A stretch of 64,000 bases of DNA from Pseudonocardia benzenivorans CB1190 (GCF_000196675.2 NC_015312.1:3038001-3102000), one strand, 5' to 3'. Shown: positions 15,418 through 24,149, numbered from the stretch's first letter. Notes: generated from the letters alone by a model not told the origin. Numbers and translations are program-made.

Positions 15418-15818
15418 GTGCTGCTCCGTTCGATGTGGATATGTGGGCTCCGGAAGTGACGGGGGAGGTGACTGCGCGTGGTGTTGCGGTTGTGCAAGTG
15501 CGGGCGGCTCCGGAGGACGGCGCGGACACGGCAGGCCGGCCCGGCGAAATGCAGGGGCGGTCGGTGCGCATGCACTCATTCCCTTCTTGATCACGGAATG
15601 CGATCGCCAAAACGGCGGCGTTCGCCGATCCGGAGCAGTGCGTCGACTCGTGAACCGGCTTCGGAGCGGAATTCCGGAGAAGCGCCGAGAAGCTCGGAAA
15701 TGGGTCGACCCTCGTCGTTGGTACGTCCGGGTGGTCTCGTCGGCGCACGTCGTCGGCCGTGGCCCGCCGTGGTGGCGGGGCGGACGGGGCGTGCAACAGG
15801 CGTCCCGGAGCGAGGGCG
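15418..15818 (-). other. 401-bp spacer between leader micro-ORF and array
   Basis: No further MRNKSW copy. On the minus strand an AAGAAGGGA precedes an ATG whose frame starts M-R-T-D-R-P-C and runs on into the array in the wrong frame; another overlapping frame ends in frame with copy 21. Neither looks like a conserved protein. The part at 15550-15720 is visibly richer in A/T than its surroundings and contains the 10-bp palindrome CGGAATTCCG (15667-15676). It may be an RNA leader, a degraded gene or plain spacer. Confidence 0.4.
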
Positions 15819-15842
15819 TCAGTGCCAGCTCTTGTTACGCAC
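15819..15842 (-). CDS. Leader micro-ORF 22, MRNKSWH
   Basis: GTG start, Arg CGT (unique), Ser AGC, then a seventh codon CAC (His) before TGA because the array's Trp-TGA junction is changed. It has the strongest ribosome-binding site of the family, GAGAGGAGG 6 nt upstream. It is the first copy met by a minus-strand transcript starting in the intergenic region shared with the diguanylate cyclase gene. Its divergence at synonymous positions suggests it is the oldest or founding copy. Confidence 0.75.
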   Translation of the reverse strand: MRNKSWH

Positions 15843-15928
15843 CGCGCACCTCCTCTCGCATTCGTCGGGTCGGCGGCCACCCTCGGTGACCCCGCGCACG
15901 TTCTCATGTGCCGTTGGGCTCACCGCCG

Positions 15929-15958
15929 ATGACACCCGTCGAGTGGATCAACTATTCT
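15929..15958 (+). promoter_or_regulatory. Sigma-70-like promoter of the first GGDEF gene
   Basis: ATGACA (15929-15934), 18-bp spacer, TATTCT (15953-15958). The expected start near 15965 gives a leader of about 30 nt to the ATG at 15994. Confidence 0.55.
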
Positions 15959-15993
15959 CACGACCGGTGACGTCCGGATGACTGAGAGTACGA

Positions 15994-17376
15994 ATGGCTA
16001 GCAAAGCGGGTGCAGGGGGTGCTCCGGAAGGAGCAATTCCCGGCCCCTGGAAAATTACTCGGTGGGCCGTGTGGAGCGTGCCCTCTCGGGTGATCCTGCC
16101 TGTGTTTCTCGTCGAGCTGACCGCGCTGGGCCTGTTGCTCACCCACGTCACCGCCCCCGGAATCACCACCCGGTCGTTGATCGACGCACTCACGCTGACC
16201 CTGCTCGGCGTCGCGCACACCGAGATCGCGGTCAGGGCCGAGCGGGTCCGCCGCCGCGTCACCGAGACGCCGCACGTCGACCTGAGTTCGGTCTGGACGT
16301 TCGCCGGGGCGGTCCTGCTGCCGCCGCTGCTGGCCGCGGTCGTGGCCGTCGTGGTGTTCACGCACCTGTGGTGGCGGGCGTGGCGGCCTCGGGTGCCGGT
16401 CTACCGGCAGGTCTTCAGCACCGCGACGGTCGTGCTGGCGTGCCAGGCGGCGGGCGCGATCGTGAGCCATGTCGTCCCGCACGCCCGCGACGTCGGACTG
16501 GGCGCGGGCGCCGGTCCGTTCGCGCTGGTCCTCGCCCTGCTGGCGTACACGACGATCAACAGCGGGCTGATCGCGGGCGCGATCGCGGTGAGCTCGCCGA
16601 AGCCGACCGTCGTGATGGTCCTGGGCCACTGGGACGAGAACGCGCTCGAGGTCGCGACGCTGTGCCTGGGCGGCCTCACCGCGGTCGTGCTGGCGTTCAA
16701 CCCGTGGCTCGTGGTGTTCGTGCTGCCGGCACTGCTGGTGCTGCACCGGGCCGTCCTGGTCCGCCAGCTGGAGGAGGCCGCGAGCACCGACGGCAAGACG
16801 GGGCTGCTCAACGCCGCGGCGTGGCACGCCCACGCCCAGCGCGAGGTCTCCCGGGCCGTCCGGCAGGGCGGCGCCGCGTCGCTGCTGATCCTCGACCTCG
16901 ACCACTTCAAGTCGGTCAACGACCGGCACGGCCACCTCGCCGGCGACAAGGTGCTCTCCGCGGTGGCCGAGACGCTGCGCAGCGAGGTCCGCGAGAACGA
17001 CCTGGTCGGCCGGTTCGGCGGCGAGGAGTTCGTCGTGCTGCTGCCCGGTGTCGACGACAGCGACTACGGGGTCGCGGAGCTGCGGCTGGTCGCCGACCGC
17101 ATCCGCCGCCGCGTCGAGGGCATGGCGGTCGAGATGCCGACGCCCGACGGGCCGCTCACGATCACCGGGCTCACGGTGTCGATCGGGGGCGCCGCGTTCC
17201 CGACCGACGGCTCCGACCTGACCCGGCTGCTCGAGACGGCCGACTCGGCGCTCTACGCCGCCAAGCGCTCCGGCCGCAACGTCGTGCGGCTCGGTGCCCA
17301 CGCCCGCGGCGACCGGGGCGACCGGACGGCGCGGGTCTCCGAGCTCGACGAGGCCGAGCCGCCGGCCGCGAGCTGA
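15994..17376 (+). CDS. Membrane diguanylate cyclase, GGDEF paralogue 1
   Basis: 460 residues. The N-terminal half (about 25-260) has six or seven hydrophobic segments and a conserved cytosolic loop RVRRRVTETPHVDLSSVWTF; I do not match it to a named MASE domain. The C-terminal GGDEF domain starts at DGKTGLLNAAAW and has LDLDHFKSVNDRHGH, the active-site motif RFGGEEFVVLL and an inhibitory I-site RxxD (R-E-N-D) exactly five residues before GGEEF. It should make cyclic di-GMP from two GTP with product feedback. It lies divergent from the micro-ORF array and is followed by a paralogue. Confidence 0.92.
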   Translation: MASKAGAGGAPEGAIPGPWKITRWAVWSVPSRVILPVFLVELTALGLLLTHVTAPGITTRSLIDALTLTLLGVAHTEIAVRAERVRRRVTETPHVDLSSVWTFAGAVLLPPLLAAVVAVVVFTHLWWRAWRPRVPVYRQVFSTATVVLACQAAGAIVSHVVPHARDVGLGAGAGPFALVLALLAYTTINSGLIAGAIAVSSPKPTVVMVLGHWDENALEVATLCLGGLTAVVLAFNPWLVVFVLPALLVLHRAVLVRQLEEAASTDGKTGLLNAAAWHAHAQREVSRAVRQGGAASLLILDLDHFKSVNDRHGHLAGDKVLSAVAETLRSEVRENDLVGRFGGEEFVVLLPGVDDSDYGVAELRLVADRIRRRVEGMAVEMPTPDGPLTITGLTVSIGGAAFPTDGSDLTRLLETADSALYAAKRSGRNVVRLGAHARGDRGDRTARVSELDEAEPPAAS

Positions 17377-17459
17377 CCCTGCGTGCACCGTCCGACGTCC
17401 GGGTGACCCTTGGTCACGGACTGCGGCCGAATCCACCCCGTTGAGTGACCGACTGCCGA

Positions 17460-17488
17460 CTGACAGTTGTTCTCCGGCTCACTAATCT
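17460..17488 (+). promoter_or_regulatory. Sigma-70-like promoter of the second GGDEF gene
   Basis: CTGACA (17460-17465), 17-bp spacer, TAATCT (17483-17488), about 43 nt before the GTG at 17532. Similar in quality to the promoter of the first paralogue, so the two genes can be transcribed separately. Confidence 0.6.
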
Positions 17489-17531
17489 CGAACCTCGTCG
17501 AGGGTCGGGGAGGCCGGGGGGAGGCTCGATC

Positions 17532-18899
17532 GTGTTCGGATCGACGGCTCGCTGGAGCTTCTGGTCGGAGCCGGCGCGGGTCCGCCTCCTCGTTGTGGCG
17601 GTGGAGGCGGTCGCGATCGGCCTCGCGGTGGCCACGCTCTCCTCGGGGCCCCCCACGGGTGCCGATCTCGCGCTCGGCGGCTGGATCCTGCTGCTGGGGA
17701 TGGCCCACATCGAAGCGGCCACCGGCATCGAGCGGATCCGGCGGCGGGTGACCGCCACGGCGTACTTCGACCTCAGTTCGGTCTGGACCTTCGCCGCCGC
17801 CCTGCTGCTGCCCGCCGCGGTCGCGACGGGAGTGGTCGTCGTCCTCTACGCGCACCTGTGGCTGCGGGTGTGGAAGCCGGCCCGGGTGCCGCTCTACCGG
17901 CTCGTCTACACCACCGCGACGGTCGTGCTGGCCGCCGTGGCGGCGCACGCCGTCGTCCTCGCCGCGCGCGCCGCGGGTGCCGCCGCCCACGAGCTGCCCG
18001 CACTCGGCTGGATCGCGCTGGCCGCGCTGGTGTACCTCGTCGTGAACAACATGCTCGTCGTGGGCGCGGTGGCCCTCGGCGAAGGCCTCGGGGAGCCGCG
18101 CACCCTGCTCGGCGGCCTCGACGACCACGTGCTCGAGCTGGCCACCCTGTGCCTCGGCGCAATGGTGGCACTGGTGCTGACGGCGGACCGGTGGACGGCC
18201 GCCCTCGCGCTCGCGCCGTTGCTGGTGCTGCAGCGCGCGGTGCAGGTGCGTCAGCTGGAGGAGGCGGCCACCACCGACCAGAAGACGGGCCTGCTCAACA
18301 CCGCGGCCTGGCGGTCGGCGGCGGCCCGACGGCTGGAGCGCGCGGACCGGTCCCGCGGCGCGGCGGTGCTGATCGCCGATCTCGACCACTTCAAGTCGGT
18401 CAACGACACGCACGGCCATCTGGTCGGCGACGCGGTGCTGGCCGCCGTCGCCGCCGAGCTGCGTGCCGAGGTCCGCCAGCACGACCTCGTCGCCCGCTTC
18501 GGCGGGGAGGAGTTCGTCGTCCTGCTGACCGACCTGACGGCGGGCGGTGCCGGTCGTCGCGAGGTGCTGGCCGTCGCCGAGCGTATCCGCGCCCGCGTCG
18601 CGGGCCTGGGCGTTCCGGTGCCGGCCGCCGCGGGGCCCGTCGTCGTCGACGGCCTGAGCATCTCCATCGGCGCCGCGATGTTCCCGGAGGACGGCGAGGA
18701 GCTGGAGAAGGTCCTCGCGGTGGCCGACGAGTCGCTGTACGCGGCCAAGGACGCCGGGCGCAACACGGTCCGCATCGCCTCGGGGCCGGTCGTGCCGCAG
18801 GCCCGGCGGTCCACCGACGACGCGGCCGCGCCCGTGCCCGCTCCTGACCCGGTCGCCGCGCGCCCCTCGGCGCGGGCCGGGGGGCCGTTCGCCGAGTGA
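17532..18899 (+). CDS. Membrane diguanylate cyclase, GGDEF paralogue 2
   Basis: 455 residues, same architecture as the upstream gene: multi-span N-terminal domain with the shared loop RIRRRVTATAYFDLSSVWTF, then TDQKTGLLNTAAW, LIADLDHFKSVNDTHGH, I-site R-Q-H-D and active site RFGGEEFVVLL. A proline/alanine-rich tail of about 40 residues follows. The GTG at 17532 is chosen because GGGGGGAGG lies 7 nt upstream. The two genes are an old tandem duplication, since they differ throughout; only short loops and the catalytic motifs are nearly identical. Confidence 0.92.
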   Translation: MFGSTARWSFWSEPARVRLLVVAVEAVAIGLAVATLSSGPPTGADLALGGWILLLGMAHIEAATGIERIRRRVTATAYFDLSSVWTFAAALLLPAAVATGVVVVLYAHLWLRVWKPARVPLYRLVYTTATVVLAAVAAHAVVLAARAAGAAAHELPALGWIALAALVYLVVNNMLVVGAVALGEGLGEPRTLLGGLDDHVLELATLCLGAMVALVLTADRWTAALALAPLLVLQRAVQVRQLEEAATTDQKTGLLNTAAWRSAAARRLERADRSRGAAVLIADLDHFKSVNDTHGHLVGDAVLAAVAAELRAEVRQHDLVARFGGEEFVVLLTDLTAGGAGRREVLAVAERIRARVAGLGVPVPAAAGPVVVDGLSISIGAAMFPEDGEELEKVLAVADESLYAAKDAGRNTVRIASGPVVPQARRSTDDAAAPVPAPDPVAARPSARAGGPFAE

Positions 18900-18946
18900 G
18901 TCCGGCACGCGCCGCACCGTGGCGGTCGGATGATCCCCCGCGACCG

Positions 18947-18952
18947 TAAGGT
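18947..18952 (+). promoter_or_regulatory. -10 hexamer TAAGGT before dxs
   Basis: Lies 7 nt before the GTG at 18960, leaderless-type spacing. Confidence 0.4.
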
Positions 18953-18959
18953 GGGGGGC

Positions 18960-20999
18960 GTGAGCCTGTTGCGTTCCATCCACGGCCCTCGCGATCTTCG
19001 TGGACTCGGTCCGGACCAGCTGGCCGAGCTCGTGGCGGAGATCCGTCGTTTCCTGGTCGCCGCGGTGGCCCGCACCGGGGGGCACCTGGGACCCAACCTG
19101 GGCGTCATCGAGCTGACCATCGCCCTGCACCGGGTGTTCGACTCGCCACGCGACACCCTGATCTGGGACACCGGCCACCAGGCCTACGTCCACAAGCTGC
19201 TCACCGGGCGGCACGACGGCTGGGACCGGCTGAAGATGACCGGCGGGCTCTCGGGCTACCCCAACCGCGGCGAGAGCGAGCACGACGTCGTGGAGAACAG
19301 CCACGCGTCGACGTCGCTGTCCTGGGCCGACGGGCTGGCCCGCGCCTACGCGCTGAACGGGGAGAACCGGCACGTCGTCGCCGTCATCGGCGACGGGGCC
19401 CTCACCGGCGGGATGGCCTGGGAGGCGCTGAACAACATCGCCGCGGCGCCGGACCGCAACGTCGTCGTCGTGGTCAACGACAACGGCCGCTCCTACGCCC
19501 CCACGATCGGCGGCCTGGCCGACCGTCTCGCGTCGCTGCGGCTGCAGCCCGGCTACGAGCGGGTCCTCGACGCGGGCAAGCACGCGCTGCGCGGCACGCC
19601 CGTCGTCGGACCGGCGATCTACGCGGGTCTGCACGCGCTCAAGGCCGGCGTGAAGGACGCGATCAGCCCGCAGGAGCTGTTCGCCGACCTGGGCATCAAG
19701 TACTTCGGCCCCATCGACGGCCACGACGTCGCCGCGATGGAGTCCGCGCTGCGCCGGGCCCGGCGCTTCGGCGGGCCGGTGATCGTGCACGCGGTGACCC
19801 GCAAGGGCAACGGGTACCTGCCCGCGGAGAACGACGCGGCCGAGCAGATGCACAGTCCCGCGGCGTTCGACCCGGCGACCGGCCGTCCGACCGGGCCCAA
19901 GACCGCGGGCTGGACCAGCGTCTTCTCCGAGGAGATGGTGGCGCTGGGTGCGCGACGCCCCGACGTCGTCGCCATCACGGCGGCGATGCTGGGCCCGGTG
20001 GGTCTCGCGGCCTTCGCGGAGGCCTACCCCGAGCGCTGCATCGACGTCGGCATCGCCGAGCAGCACGCGCTGACCTCGGCGGCGGGGCTCGCCCACGGCG
20101 GGCTGCACCCCGTCGTCGCGCTGTACTCGACGTTCCTCAACCGCGCGTTCGACCAGCTCCTGCTCGACGTCGCGCTGCACCGGCACGCCGTGACCCTGGT
20201 GCTCGACCGGGCGGGCGTCACCGGCAGCGACGGTCCGTCGCACAACGGGATGTGGGATCTGTCGCTGCTGGGCGTCGTCCCGGGGATCCGGGTGGCCGCG
20301 CCGCGCGACGCGGCGACGCTGCGCGAGGAGCTGGCCGAGGCCGTCGCGGTCGACGACGGCCCGACGGCCCTGCGCTTCCCCAAGGGCGCGGTCGTCGAGT
20401 CGGTCCCGGCCGTCCGGCGGATCGGCGGCCCGATCGGCGGTGCCGACGGCATCGGGACCGCCGCCGGTGCTGACGGCATCGGGACCGTCGACGTGCTGGC
20501 CGAACCGGCCGCGGGCGCCGACGCGCCGACGGTGCTGATGGTCTGCGTGGGCGCCTTCGCCGAGCTGGGCGTGGCCGCCGCGGAGCGGCTGTCGCACCAG
20601 GGCATCGGCGTCACGGTCGTCGACCCGCGCTGGGTGCTGCCGGTACCCGAGGCGCTCGTCGAGCTCGCGGCGGCGCACCAGCTCGTCGTGACCGTCAGCG
20701 ACGCGGGCCGCCACGGCGGCTTCGGCTCGGCGCTCTCGGACCTCCTGCGGTCGCGCGAGGTCGACGTCCCGAGCCGCGACCTCGCGCTGCCACAGCAGTT
20801 CCTCGACCACGGCAGCCGGTCCGACGTGCTCGTCGCCGCGGGTCTCACCGTCCAGGACGTGGCCCGCAGGGTCACCGAGTGGGCCTCGGCGCTGCCGGGG
20901 TGCCGCGTCGTGCAGGGCGCGGTCGACGACGGCGTCCTCGAGCCCGGTACCACCCGCGACGACGCGCCGTCCGGCGGTTCCGAGGACCGGGCGCGCTGA
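18960..20999 (+). CDS. dxs: 1-deoxy-D-xylulose-5-phosphate synthase
   Basis: 679 residues. The thiamine diphosphate enzyme condenses pyruvate and glyceraldehyde 3-phosphate, the first step of the MEP isoprenoid pathway. Visible are [17 protein letters not shown], the Mg-ThDP motif [25 protein letters not shown] and the transketolase Pyr-domain stretch [20 protein letters not shown]. The GTG start gives the usual N-terminus [16 protein letters not shown] Gly/Ala/Asp-rich insertion ([20 protein letters not shown], about residues 495-515) sits in the linker before the C-terminal domain. The stop overlaps the response-regulator start (TGATG). Confidence 0.96.
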   Translation: MSLLRSIHGPRDLRGLGPDQLAELVAEIRRFLVAAVARTGGHLGPNLGVIELTIALHRVFDSPRDTLIWDTGHQAYVHKLLTGRHDGWDRLKMTGGLSGYPNRGESEHDVVENSHASTSLSWADGLARAYALNGENRHVVAVIGDGALTGGMAWEALNNIAAAPDRNVVVVVNDNGRSYAPTIGGLADRLASLRLQPGYERVLDAGKHALRGTPVVGPAIYAGLHALKAGVKDAISPQELFADLGIKYFGPIDGHDVAAMESALRRARRFGGPVIVHAVTRKGNGYLPAENDAAEQMHSPAAFDPATGRPTGPKTAGWTSVFSEEMVALGARRPDVVAITAAMLGPVGLAAFAEAYPERCIDVGIAEQHALTSAAGLAHGGLHPVVALYSTFLNRAFDQLLLDVALHRHAVTLVLDRAGVTGSDGPSHNGMWDLSLLGVVPGIRVAAPRDAATLREELAEAVAVDDGPTALRFPKGAVVESVPAVRRIGGPIGGADGIGTAAGADGIGTVDVLAEPAAGADAPTVLMVCVGAFAELGVAAAERLSHQGIGVTVVDPRWVLPVPEALVELAAAHQLVVTVSDAGRHGGFGSALSDLLRSREVDVPSRDLALPQQFLDHGSRSDVLVAAGLTVQDVARRVTEWASALPGCRVVQGAVDDGVLEPGTTRDDAPSGGSEDRAR

Positions 21000-21664
21000 T
21001 GCGCGTGCTGATCGTCGAGGACGAGCGGGCCCTGGCCGACGCCGTGGCCCGCGGGCTGCGCCGGGAGGGCCTGGCCGTCGACCTCGCCTACGACGGGCTG
21101 GAGGGCCAGGAGAAGACGTCGGTCACCCGGTACGACGTCGTCGTCCTCGACCGGGACCTGCCCGGCATGTCGGGCGACGAGCTGTGCGACGAGATCGTCG
21201 CCTCCGCCGCGCCGACGCGGGTCCTGATGCTCACCGCCAGCGGGTCGCTGGCCGACAAGGTCGACGGGCTGTCCCGCGGCGCCGACGACTACCTGGCCAA
21301 GCCGTTCGACTTCCCCGAGCTGGTCGCCCGGATCCGGGCGCTCGGCCGGCGGGCGACGCCCGCGACGCCGCCGTTGCTGGTCGCCGGTGACGTCGCGCTC
21401 GACCCGGCGCGGCGGACGGTGCGCCGGGCCGAGCAGGTCGTCGAGCTGACCCGCAAGGAGTTCGGGGTCCTCGAGGTGCTGATGGGCGCGCGCGGGGCCG
21501 TCGTGTCCAGCGAGGAGCTGCTGGAACGGGTGTGGGACGAGAACGCCGACCCGTTCACGACGACCGTGCGCGTCACCGTCATGACGCTGCGCAAGAAGCT
21601 GGGGGAGCCGGGGGTCATCGAGACCGTCGTCGGCGCCGGCTACCGGGTCCCGGCGGCGGGCTGA
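20999..21664 (+). CDS. OmpR-type response regulator
   Basis: 221 residues. Receiver domain: acidic pair VEDE at residues 7-10, phosphoacceptor Asp in YDVVVLDRDLPGMSG near 51, Thr/Ser in LMLTASG, Lys in YLAKPFDFPELVARI. The C-terminal winged helix includes ELTRKEFGVLEVLM and VRVTVMTLRKKLG. It is coupled to dxs by a one-base overlap and followed 11 bp later by its sensor kinase. The unusual link to dxs implies co-expression with isoprenoid synthesis, but the stimulus is unknown. Confidence 0.94.
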   Translation: MRVLIVEDERALADAVARGLRREGLAVDLAYDGLEGQEKTSVTRYDVVVLDRDLPGMSGDELCDEIVASAAPTRVLMLTASGSLADKVDGLSRGADDYLAKPFDFPELVARIRALGRRATPATPPLLVAGDVALDPARRTVRRAEQVVELTRKEFGVLEVLMGARGAVVSSEELLERVWDENADPFTTTVRVTVMTLRKKLGEPGVIETVVGAGYRVPAAG

Positions 21665-21675
21665 CCGGGGCGAGG

Positions 21676-22857
21676 GTGGCCGCGGCGCGACCTCCCGGCG
21701 GCCGGGGGACCCCCGGGCGGCGGCCGGGGCCGGGCCTGCGGCCGCGGCTGACGGTCCTCGCGACGGTGCTCGTCGCGCTGGTCAGTGCGCTGCTGCTGTG
21801 GCTGGGCTGGTGGCTCGTCGGCGGGGTCGCCCAGTCGTCGGTGCCCGCGTTCCCGGAGGGCGGCACGGTACGCGTCGACGGCGTGGAGGTGCCCGCCGAG
21901 CAGGTCGGCCAGGCGGTGGGCGCCGCGGCGCGTGCGGAGGTGCTGCGGGCCGGGCTGATCGCGTTCCCGCTGGTCGTGGTCGCGGCGGCCGTCGTGTCGT
22001 GGGTGCTGGTGGGCCGGGTGCTCGCGCCGCTGCACGCGGTGACGGCGACGGCGCGGCGGCTCTCGGCCGAGTCGCTCGACGAACGGATCGCGTTGCGCGA
22101 CGCCCGCGGCGAGGTCGCCGAGCTGGCCGCGGTGTTCGACGCGATGCTCGACCGGCTGCAGGCGGCGTTCGACGCCCAGCGCCGGTTCGTCGCCAATGCG
22201 AGCCACGAGCTGCGCACGCCGTTGGCCGTGCTGCGCACGGAGGTCGACGTGACGTTGGCCGACCCCGACGCGGACCTCGACGAGCTGCGCCGCATGGCGG
22301 AGGTGGTCCGCGACGCCACCCGCCGCGCCGACGAGCTCGTGGGCGCGCTGTTGCTGCTCGCGCGCACCCAGGCCGTCGGACATCTCGACGCCCGTCCGGT
22401 CGACCTGGCCGAGCTGGCCGCGTCGAGCGTGGCGGCCGTGTCGGGCGCGGCGGCGGCGCGCGGGCTGCGGATGTCGGTGTCGGCGGCGCCCGCGCCCGCC
22501 GCGGGGGATCCGGTCCTGCTCGGCCGGGTCGCGGGCAACCTGCTCGAGAACGCGGTGCGGCACAACGTGTCCGGCGGTTGGGTGGAGGTCTGCACGGGGC
22601 CCGTCGCGGGCGGGGCGGAGCTGCGGGTGGCCTCGGGTGGCGACGTCATCGCCCCGGAGCGGGTGGCCGAGCTGTTCGAGCCCTTCCGCCGCGGCCCGCG
22701 CGACCGCACCGGCGACGCCGGGGGTGCGGGGCTGGGCCTGTCGATCGTGCGGGCCGTCGTGCTGGCGCACGGGGGCAGCGTCCGCGGCGATGCGGTGCCC
22801 GGCGGCGGGCTCGCGGTGACCGTTCGGATCCCCCACACGCCGGGGGGCGGACACTGA
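21676..22857 (+). CDS. Sensor histidine kinase
   Basis: 393 residues. Two hydrophobic segments (TVLATVLVALVSALLLWLGW and the one near VVSWVLVG) flank a short extracellular loop; a HAMP region follows (VLAPLHAVTATARRLSAESL). The H-box is FVANASHELRTPLAVLRTEV, the N-box NLLENAVRHN, and the G-box GAGLGLSIVRAVV. The GTG start at 21676 has GGGGCGAGG just upstream. It should phosphorylate the preceding regulator. Confidence 0.92.
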   Translation: MAAARPPGGRGTPGRRPGPGLRPRLTVLATVLVALVSALLLWLGWWLVGGVAQSSVPAFPEGGTVRVDGVEVPAEQVGQAVGAAARAEVLRAGLIAFPLVVVAAAVVSWVLVGRVLAPLHAVTATARRLSAESLDERIALRDARGEVAELAAVFDAMLDRLQAAFDAQRRFVANASHELRTPLAVLRTEVDVTLADPDADLDELRRMAEVVRDATRRADELVGALLLLARTQAVGHLDARPVDLAELAASSVAAVSGAAAARGLRMSVSAAPAPAAGDPVLLGRVAGNLLENAVRHNVSGGWVEVCTGPVAGGAELRVASGGDVIAPERVAELFEPFRRGPRDRTGDAGGAGLGLSIVRAVVLAHGGSVRGDAVPGGGLAVTVRIPHTPGGGH

Positions 22858-22887
22858 GCGTCCGTGCGAGGGCCGGCACGCCGAGTG

Positions 22888-24072
22888 TCACGCCTTCGCG
22901 GCGACGGCCTTCTCCAGCAGTGGTGCCGTCAGGGCGATCTGCCACGGCCGGGCCCCGCCGGCAGCCAGCGCGGCGGCGACGTCACCGTCGGCGGGCGGGG
23001 TCCAGCACAGCCGGCGCAGCAGATCCGGCAGCAGCAGGTTCTCCACCGGGATCGACCACTTCTCGGCGAGGTCGGCCAACGCGCTGCGGGCGGCGGAGAG
23101 CCGAGCGGCCGCGTCGGGGTCGCGGTCGGACCATCGCGCGACCGGCGGCGGACCGTCACCGGGCACCGTAGCGCGCGGGAGCTCCTCGGCAGGCAATTGG
23201 GCGGCCCGCTCCAGCGCGGCGAACCAGTACGACGTGAGCCGCCGCTGCGAGCGCCCGCGGAACACCGGCATCGCCGCCAGCGCGCCCGGTGTGGCGGGTG
23301 CGTTGACGGCGGCGTCGACGATCGCGGCGTCGGGCAGGACCCGGCCGGGAGCGATGTCGCGTTCGGCGGCCAGCTTGTCGCGGGCCTCCCACAGCGCGCG
23401 GACGACTGCGAGCGCACGCGGCTTGCGCACCTTGTGGATGCCCGAGGTCCGCCGCCACGGCTCCGCGCGGGGCGCGGGCGCGGCGGCGGTGCGGACGGCC
23501 TCGAACTCCTGCGCGGCGAACTCCGACTTGCCCTGCTCGGCGAGCATCCCGGCGAGCAGGTCGCGCAGCTCGATGAGCACCTCGACGTCGAGCGCGGCGT
23601 AGACGAGCCAGTCCTCGGGCAGCGGCCGCCGGGACCAGTCGGCGGCGCCGTGACCCTTCTCCAGAGCGAGCCCGAGCAGCTGTTCGACCATCGGCCCGAG
23701 CCCGACGCGGGGGAGCCCGGCCAGCCGGCCGGCGAGCTCGGTGTCGAACAGCGAGGTCGGGGCGAGCCCGACCTCGGCCAGGCACGGGAGATCCTGCGAC
23801 GCGGCGTGCAGCACCCATTCCGGCCCCGTCAGCGCCGGGGACAGCGCCGAGAGGTCGGAACCCAGCGGGATCGGGTCGATCAGCGCCGATCCCGCGCCCG
23901 CCCGGCGCAGCTGCACCAGGTATGCCCGCTGGGAGTAGCGGAAGCCGGACGCGCGCTCGGCGTCGACCGCGACCGGGCCGGAACCTGCCGCGAACGCCGC
24001 CGCCGTGCGCTCCAACGCCCCGGCGTCGGCCACCACGTCGGGCAGGCCGTCGGCAGGGCGCAGCAGCGGCAC
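22888..24072 (-). CDS. rnd: Ribonuclease D
   Basis: 394 residues. DEDDy 3'-5' exoribonuclease: Asp and Glu in PVAVDAERASGFRYSQRA, Asp in HAASQDLPCLAEVG, and Tyr/Asp in YAALDVEVLIELRDLL. An HRDC domain follows (PRALAVVRALWEARDKLAAE) and a C-terminal helical region. The family trims tRNA and other stable RNA 3' ends. The GTG start lacks a clear ribosome-binding site. It is downstream of an orphan response regulator gene (77-bp gap) and convergent with the sensor kinase gene. Confidence 0.93.
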   Translation of the reverse strand: MPLLRPADGLPDVVADAGALERTAAAFAAGSGPVAVDAERASGFRYSQRAYLVQLRRAGAGSALIDPIPLGSDLSALSPALTGPEWVLHAASQDLPCLAEVGLAPTSLFDTELAGRLAGLPRVGLGPMVEQLLGLALEKGHGAADWSRRPLPEDWLVYAALDVEVLIELRDLLAGMLAEQGKSEFAAQEFEAVRTAAAPAPRAEPWRRTSGIHKVRKPRALAVVRALWEARDKLAAERDIAPGRVLPDAAIVDAAVNAPATPGALAAMPVFRGRSQRRLTSYWFAALERAAQLPAEELPRATVPGDGPPPVARWSDRDPDAAARLSAARSALADLAEKWSIPVENLLLPDLLRRLCWTPPADGDVAAALAAGGARPWQIALTAPLLEKAVAAKA

Positions 24073-24149
24073 CGGTCCGTCGGGTCGACCTGGCCCGTCG
24101 GTCGTGCCGTCCGCCCCGTGACGCGGGGGAGCGCTCGGTTGGTTCGTCG

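Noticed and set aside
15397..15594. Minus-strand 65-codon frame ending in RNKSW in frame with copy 21
   Set aside because: The upstream part is Pro-rich low complexity and its ATG lacks a properly spaced ribosome-binding site; the micro-ORF start with its own SD is the better call.
12839..15889. Thousand-codon plus-strand open frame across the MFS gene and the array, and similar frames at 13933 and 14151
   Set aside because: It is in a different frame from the MFS gene and its repeats are the complement of the micro-ORFs. Open frames this long arise easily in DNA with few A/T bases; composition is Arg/Ala/Ser-rich with no domain.
15478..15981. Plus-strand 167-codon frame
   Set aside because: Crosses the leader micro-ORF and the GGDEF promoter, Arg/Ser-rich, no domain.
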